DNA of 12,196 nucleotides from Ramicandelaber brevisporus (lineage: Eukaryota > Kickxellomycota > Ramicandelaberales > Ramicandelaberaceae), in NCBI GenBank assembly GCA_025201865.1, contig MU602918.1, positions 19,358 to 31,553 on the forward strand. Direction: 5' to 3'. Shown piece after piece: positions 7,838 through 12,196 of the stretch (positions are counted from its first letter, which is position 1; every line of letters begins with the position of its first letter). The position numbers were made by a program, and so were the translations under genes. Below the pieces are notes generated by a model, which had not been told where the DNA came from, did no database searches, and saw only the letters and a program-made list of their open reading frames with translations.

Positions 7838-9988
7838 ATGCCGCTAAAGTCCCTTGCACGTCTCTTCTTGTGCTCGTCTGACAAGGCTGCACAGGAGGAT
7901 AGCAGCAACTGCCGTCCAACTCTGTCGCGCTCATCATCGCTCGAGACGCTGACTCCTGCCTACACCCGTGGCGCTCATCTCGAAAAGTCGCTGACTTCGA
8001 CCTTTGCTGATGCTGCTCCAGCTGCTGCTGCGGCTGCTCCAAAGCTGCCAGCTCGTTCAATTCCAGCAAAGCCATTCGGCCGCACCTCTGTCTCCAGCGA
8101 GCTCAAGAAGGTGGACAGCACGAAGCGTCTCGCCGAGCTGCGCTCAGTGATGCGCTCTGCTGAGAACAACGTCGACTTTTACATTGTGCCGAGCGAGGAT
8201 GCCCACAACAGCGAGTACCCAGCTGCATCTGACCGCCGTCGTGCCTTCATCTCTGGATTCGACGGCTCGGCTGGTATTGCCATCATTGGTCTCGACAAGG
8301 CTGCGCTGTTCACAGATTCTCGCTACTACCAGCAGGCCGAGAACCAGATTGATGAGAACTGGATTCTGATGAAGGCTGGACTTCCAGGAGTGCCAAGCTG
8401 GGGTCAATGGGTCACCGATGAGGCTGCTGCCCTTGCATCCAAGACCGGCAAGCGTGTTCGCGTCGGTATCGACCCATCGCTGATTATTCATATCCAGGCA
8501 GTCACCCTCGGCGACAAGATTGCCAACACCTCCAACGGCGCCGCCTCCCTTGTGCCGATTCGCAAGAACCTTGTTGATATTGTCTGGGGCAGTGCGCGTC
8601 CACCGGTCCCAAGCGAGCCAGTTTTCATCCTGTCGACCAAGTACAGCGGCAAGGATTACACGGAGAAGATAGCCGAGCTGCGTGGCGAGCTTGCAGCGCG
8701 CGGCGGTGTCGGCGGTGTCAGCGGTGTTGGCGGCGTGGTCATCTCGGCGCTCGACGAGGTTGCGTGGCTGTTCAACCTGCGTGGCGGTGATGTCAAGTAC
8801 AACCCAATCTTCATCTCGTTCGCTTTGATTACCCAGAGCGAGGCTATCCTCTACATTGATCCATCCAAGGTTGCATCGCACGACGTTGCTCATTATCTGC
8901 GCGCTGGCGGTGTCCAGGTCCGCTCCTATTCCAGCTTCATTGATGATGTCCAGCGCCGCGTTGGTGCCGCGTCGGTGGGCAAGCTTCTGCTGCCAATCAT
9001 TTCTTCGTGGAGTCTCGTCAATGCCATCGGCCTCGATAGCATTGTGTTTGGTGCCTCCCCAGTTGAGTATGCCAAGGGCCGCAAGAACGAAGTCGAAATG
9101 GAGGGTATGCGCCAATGCCACAAGCGCGACGGTGCCGCTTTCGTTCGTTTCTTGGCCTGGCTTGAGGACCAGCTGCTGATCCAGGGCAAGAGCGGTCAGA
9201 TTGACGAGCTCGATGCCTCGAACAAAATTGCCGAATACCGCGAGGAACTTGATTTGACAATGGGTCTCGCCTATGATACCATTTCCTCGTCTGGTCCAAA
9301 TGCTGCCATGAACCACTATACTCCACGCCCTGGCACGGCTCGCCCGTTGAACGTCCAGGAAATCTACCTCGTTGACTCCGGCGGCCAGTACCTCGATGGC
9401 ACCATTGACACCACCCGTACAGTGCATTTTGGCGAGCCAACCCCATTCCAGCGCGAGGCTTTCACTCGCGTTCTCCAAGGTCACATTGCTGTTGATCGTG
9501 CCGTGTTCCCCGAAGGCACCTCCGGCTTCCCTCTTGACTTTGTCGCGCGTGCTCCGCTCTGGCGTGCTGGTCTCGACTTCGGCCATGGTACTGGCCACGG
9601 CATCGGCCACTTCCTCGGCGTTCACGAAGGTCCATTTGGCATCTCATCTGGAAAGAACCAGATCAACGTTCCACTCGCTGTGGGCAACTGCGTCACCAAT
9701 GAGCCTGGCTACTATGTTGAAGGCGAGTTCGGTATCCGTATCGAGAACGTTCTGATTGTGGTGCCGGCAAAGACAAAGCACAACTTCAATGGTAAGAAAT
9801 TCCTCAAATTTGAGCATGCCACCATGGTTCCGATCCAGAAGAAGATGATTGTGACATCGATGCTCAGCGCAGATGAAGTAGCTTGGTTGAATGAGTATCA
9901 CGCTGAAGTGCGCGAGAAGGTTGGTCCACTCATTGCTCACGACCCAATTGCTACTGCCTACCTTGAACGCGAAACCGCTCCTCTCTAA
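7838..9988 (+). CDS. AMPP: Xaa-Pro aminopeptidase P (M24B family)
   Basis: A 716-residue dinuclear metallopeptidase that removes the N-terminal residue when proline follows. It has the three-domain layout of cytosolic APP1 (human XPNPEP1, 623 residues): two creatinase-like N-terminal domains from about residue 94 (RLAELRSVM, YIVPSEDAH, FDGSAG, FTDSRYYQQA, SALDEVAWLFNLRG) and a pita-bread catalytic domain. Ligand residues are all present: Asp513 (LVDSGG), Asp524 (IDTTRT), His587 (GTGHGIG), Glu622 (NEPGYY) and Glu636 (GIRIEN). His493 (NHY) and His596 (VHEGP) are also kept. An extra N-terminal segment of about 93 residues, starting MPLKSLARLFLCSS, is Ser/Ala-rich and might act as a mitochondrial presequence (inference). 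A GGV repeat (289-300) sits in the second domain. The ATG at 7838 is the only ATG start that keeps the domain whole. There is no intron. Confidence 0.94.
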   Translation: MPLKSLARLFLCSSDKAAQEDSSNCRPTLSRSSSLETLTPAYTRGAHLEKSLTSTFADAAPAAAAAAPKLPARSIPAKPFGRTSVSSELKKVDSTKRLAELRSVMRSAENNVDFYIVPSEDAHNSEYPAASDRRRAFISGFDGSAGIAIIGLDKAALFTDSRYYQQAENQIDENWILMKAGLPGVPSWGQWVTDEAAALASKTGKRVRVGIDPSLIIHIQAVTLGDKIANTSNGAASLVPIRKNLVDIVWGSARPPVPSEPVFILSTKYSGKDYTEKIAELRGELAARGGVGGVSGVGGVVISALDEVAWLFNLRGGDVKYNPIFISFALITQSEAILYIDPSKVASHDVAHYLRAGGVQVRSYSSFIDDVQRRVGAASVGKLLLPIISSWSLVNAIGLDSIVFGASPVEYAKGRKNEVEMEGMRQCHKRDGAAFVRFLAWLEDQLLIQGKSGQIDELDASNKIAEYREELDLTMGLAYDTISSSGPNAAMNHYTPRPGTARPLNVQEIYLVDSGGQYLDGTIDTTRTVHFGEPTPFQREAFTRVLQGHIAVDRAVFPEGTSGFPLDFVARAPLWRAGLDFGHGTGHGIGHFLGVHEGPFGISSGKNQINVPLAVGNCVTNEPGYYVEGEFGIRIENVLIVVPAKTKHNFNGKKFLKFEHATMVPIQKKMIVTSMLSADEVAWLNEYHAEVREKVGPLIAHDPIATAYLERETAPL
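8702..8737 (+). repeat. 9-bp GGV-coding repeat in aminopeptidase P
   Basis: Four degenerate 9-bp units (GGCGGTGTC and variants, one with AGC in place of GGC) encode GGV, GGV, SGV, GGV at residues 289-300. They fall at the loop between an N-terminal-domain helix (AELRGELAAR) and the strand VISALDEVAWL, where relatives have a short Gly/Ala/Asp segment. It is probably a tolerated loop expansion. Confidence 0.7.
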
Positions 9989-10341
9989 TTTCTTTAATTC
10001 TTTAGTTCTTTACATCCTTACACTTTTTTCTTATTCTCGCTCTCTCTTTCTCTTTCTCCATTGTTCTCATTTTTGAATACCGCTCGTCTTAAGGTACAAG
10101 TTAAAAGAATATGGGCAGCGGCGAGCTGGATGTTGCGTTCTGCGTGTATGTCACGGACAAGACAGTCTAAAATTATAAGTTTGATTCCTGGCTTCACTTT
10201 CAACTACTCGATTATTGCAATATATATTCCCAACACGTCCGTTACATGTACGAGGGACTTGTTGCGGCAGCTGGTCTTCGTTGGCAGTGTCGACAGTGTC
10301 TGCATTGTATAGTGTTACCGTTCGGATTCAACCTTAGAGTC

Positions 10342-10369
10342 AGAATGATCGGTTGATTAGGATCATTCT
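10342..10369. other. Perfect inverted repeat (9-bp stem, 10-nt loop)
   Basis: AGAATGATC (10342-10350) and GATCATTCT (10361-10369) are exact reverse complements separated by 10 bases. It could be a hairpin in RNA or a dyad binding site. It lies 353 bp after the aminopeptidase stop and 543 bp before the F-box-like start. Confidence 0.6.
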
Positions 10370-10731
10370 TCATCATTTCTTGATGGAACTCGACAACCAA
10401 TCCAGTCAGATTCGCGATCCAAAGTGGGACATGGTCCTTAGGATCAGACTAACAACTCTGGAGAGCTTGATGAGGCTTGAAAAGCACGTTCAGGAATGGC
10501 GAGTGTGGACGCTGCCAAAACTCCTTTGGCAAGAGCATCGCTCATCAGATACGGGTAATGACCTCCCAATCCACCTAACAACCAACGCCTGTTTACATGC
10601 ATCCGGTTAACTCGACAGCGTAGAGTCACATGGTGGCGTTATGATGATGTTCCATTATGGACTTCTGCAGGTGCTACTGGTTGCAATGGAAGATGCGATG
10701 CCAGCTAAACAGGTACATACTTGTGCTGATG

Positions 10732-10746
10732 GAGCGAGCAAGCGAG
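10732..10746 (+). repeat. 15-bp motif copy 2 (GAGCGAGCAAGCGAG)
   Basis: Identical to 4904-4918 in sequence and orientation. It lies 166 bp before the F-box-like start codon; copy 1 is 120 bp before the ZPR1 start codon. The similar distance supports, but does not prove, a promoter role. Confidence 0.45.
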
Positions 10747-10912
10747 AGCTGTTGGTTCCGTGCAGACGTCAACTCGCACAGTCATTTGCTTCTATTTGTT
10801 TGTCTGTCCAGACCGTGACTCGTTTGCGAGGCTTAGTCCCGCTTGTAGGTCGAAGGCCGCAGTTGTATACACGTCCGTTTCTAGCAGTCGTTCTATCTTT
10901 GTAATCTCCGCC

Positions 10913-12196
10913 ATGCAGCCGCAGATCAAGCGAGCTCGTCTAGATTCTGCCGCCGTCGCTGCTGTCTGCCAGCTGTTCCGACTGCCGCGCGAGCTGCTCG
11001 AGCTGGTGGCCGCATACTTCTCGCGAGGCGAAGCTGTTCCTGTCCTGGCTGTCAACTCGGCGCTCCACGAGATCTTTGCTGAGCGTGTTTGGCGTCGCCT
11101 CGACACTGATCTGATATCTAGCATGACGGCTCCGCTGGAATCACTGGCGATATACGGACATTTGGTGCGCCATTTGAGAATTACAGAATCGATTCCAGAG
11201 TCTATAGACTTGGCCACAATGTTCCCGAACATCACTCATCTCTGGATTCCATTTATCGAACTCGCAGACACCATCAAGTCGTCTCAAGGGAAGTGCTTTG
11301 AACGGCTCAGCTGGCTGAGTACCTGGGCCGTGGCTTTTCACTATCATGCACTAAAGGTATCAGACAGTATCGGCTCAGTTCTCAATTGGCTTGACAGCCG
11401 ATTCAAAGCTGAAGCTGGATTGGAGAAGGTGGAATGGAAGCTGTACGACCGTTGTGAAATGCAGCTGCAACACAAAATACTAAAGTGGTTCCAACATAAT
11501 GACCAGTTGAGTCGGATTCAGTTCAAGTTTATCGGCGAGCCGCTGGACTTTAATGACGCCAAACATGCTGATCTCAACAAAATCATTGCACATCGCCTGG
11601 TTGATTGGAAGATTGATGACAATGATGATCAATGCGCTGCGGAGAGATTCAGTCGAGTTCTGGACAGCATCCCGCTAGCCGAGCGCCAGCATTTCCAGTT
11701 CTCAGCCTTGAAGCGCTTGGAGATTGGCACATGCTGCGAGGTTGGCGATGATGTATATTTGCAATTCAACTTTGGAGTGCTGTTTCCGTTTGTACAGGAA
11801 CTAAGTTTGGATACCACGATTGATTACTGCCAGGACTACTCGGAGGATGCATTCGGCGCAATCCTTGCTCATCCATGGCCGTCAGTACGAAGGCTCGACC
11901 TCTATGGTGAGTTTAGTTTCAATAGCACTGTCTCGCACCTTGTGGCTGTGCCCAATGTTGAGGAGCTCTCCATGATTCTGGACGACGACAGTGACTATGA
12001 GGAAATGGGCATCGTTGATTTGTGCGAGCTTGATCGTACATTACCCAAATTGGTGCGACTGCAGGTTACTCGTTTTACCATGGTATCTGCTCCCCAGCAA
12101 CATTCACAGAAACAACATTCACAGCAACACCAGCTATTTCGTCACCTCCGCTATGTTAGCTTTGGAAGACTCGCTATGACATCTTCCGCGATTAGC
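10913..12196 (+). CDS. F-box/LRR-like protein, 3' truncated by window
   Basis: An open frame of 428 codons with no stop, running in frame to the last base of the window, so the C-terminus is missing. Residues 22-63 resemble an F-box: FRLPRELLELVAAYF, then a VPVLAVNSALHEIFAERVWRRL segment, matching the LPxEL...V(S/N)xxL...W pattern. A short basic segment (KRARL, 6-10) precedes it. After it come leucine-rich-repeat-like strands at irregular spacing: FPNITHLWIPF, FSALKRLEIG, FPFVQELSLD, WPSVRRLDLYG, VPNVEELSMIL, LPKLVRLQVT and FRHLRYVSFG. A Gln/His/Ser-rich insert precedes the last one. If it acts as F-box proteins do, it would link a substrate to Skp1/Cullin1 ubiquitin ligase; this is inference from weak similarity. 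Codon use includes TTA, CTA and TCA, unlike the highly biased neighbours. The ATG has a purine at -3 (CCGCCATG); upstream in-frame codons to the stop at 10727 contain no ATG. Confidence 0.75.
   Translation, partial: MQPQIKRARLDSAAVAAVCQLFRLPRELLELVAAYFSRGEAVPVLAVNSALHEIFAERVWRRLDTDLISSMTAPLESLAIYGHLVRHLRITESIPESIDLATMFPNITHLWIPFIELADTIKSSQGKCFERLSWLSTWAVAFHYHALKVSDSIGSVLNWLDSRFKAEAGLEKVEWKLYDRCEMQLQHKILKWFQHNDQLSRIQFKFIGEPLDFNDAKHADLNKIIAHRLVDWKIDDNDDQCAAERFSRVLDSIPLAERQHFQFSALKRLEIGTCCEVGDDVYLQFNFGVLFPFVQELSLDTTIDYCQDYSEDAFGAILAHPWPSVRRLDLYGEFSFNSTVSHLVAVPNVEELSMILDDDSDYEEMGIVDLCELDRTLPKLVRLQVTRFTMVSAPQQHSQKQHSQQHQLFRHLRYVSFGRLAMTSSAIS

Larger units (their letters stand above)
9989..10912. 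other. Spacer aminopeptidase P / F-box-like gene
   Basis: 924 bp, the longest non-coding stretch here. It opens with a pyrimidine-rich run (about 9989-10060) expected for the aminopeptidase 3' UTR, with CTCGC at about 10036. The middle holds a perfect 9-bp hairpin (10342-10369). The right part contains the shared 15-mer (10732-10746) and an 87-codon ATG frame (10641-10904) ending 8 bp before the next start codon. None of its open frames resembles a protein I know. I looked for tRNA-like B boxes and found only a poor match near 10181 that cannot form a T stem. There may be decayed coding sequence here, but I cannot show it. Confidence 0.45.

Noticed and set aside
8144-9625. 493-codon open frame on the minus strand
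   Set aside because: It lies fully opposite aminopeptidase P in codon-aligned register, begins with GTG rather than ATG, has no family similarity, and is accounted for by avoidance of TTA/CTA/TCA in the sense gene.
10172-10200. tRNA B-box-like sequence (AGTTTGATTCC)
   Set aside because: The invariant C of the T loop is replaced, only part of the T stem could pair, and no matching acceptor or D arm is seen.

Overview
The window is nuclear DNA from a eukaryote, most likely a fungus. It carries a Cox9-type cytochrome c oxidase subunit VIIa without a presequence, a Cox6/COX5A precursor with a mitochondrial presequence, an XPG/Rad2 nuclease, ZPR1 and a cytosolic-type aminopeptidase P. Every gene reads through without an intron, including one of 1,324 codons. 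Spacers are short and protein-coding genes lie on both strands. The 3' end holds an F-box-like, leucine-rich protein of a divergent type. Together these suggest an intron-poor, early-diverging fungus, with Kickxellomycotina a reasonable guess, but this is inference and not proven by the sequence.

Layout. Positions 1-263 are the COX9 upstream region, and COX9 (264-458, +) follows. A 161-bp tail-to-tail spacer separates it from the XPG/RAD2 repair nuclease (620-4594, -). A 444-bp divergent spacer then serves both XPG and ZPR1 (5039-6478, +). COX6 (6817-7251, +), aminopeptidase P (7838-9988, +) and a truncated F-box/LRR-like gene (10913 to the window end, +) continue on the same strand. The spacers at 7252-7837 and 9989-10912 are the only long non-coding stretches; I found no convincing gene in either.

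The genes do not form one pathway. Two are nuclear-encoded subunits of respiratory complex IV (COX9, COX6). One is the 3' incision nuclease of nucleotide excision repair. ZPR1 is a zinc-finger protein that known work links to eEF1A folding. One is a peptidase that removes N-terminal residues before proline. The F-box-like gene may encode a substrate adaptor of an SCF-type ubiquitin ligase.

The most informative details are an acidic FEEV motif in the XPG spacer that looks like a TFIIH p62/Tfb1 docking site, a PCNA-binding motif after its nuclease core, low-complexity tracts in XPG and ZPR1 (poly-Gln, an 18-bp tandem repeat, a 16-Thr run), a 15-bp sequence shared by two promoters, and long antisense open frames that are explained by avoidance of TTA, CTA and TCA codons. 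I see no clearly new biological system. The F-box/LRR-like gene is the least characterised element.
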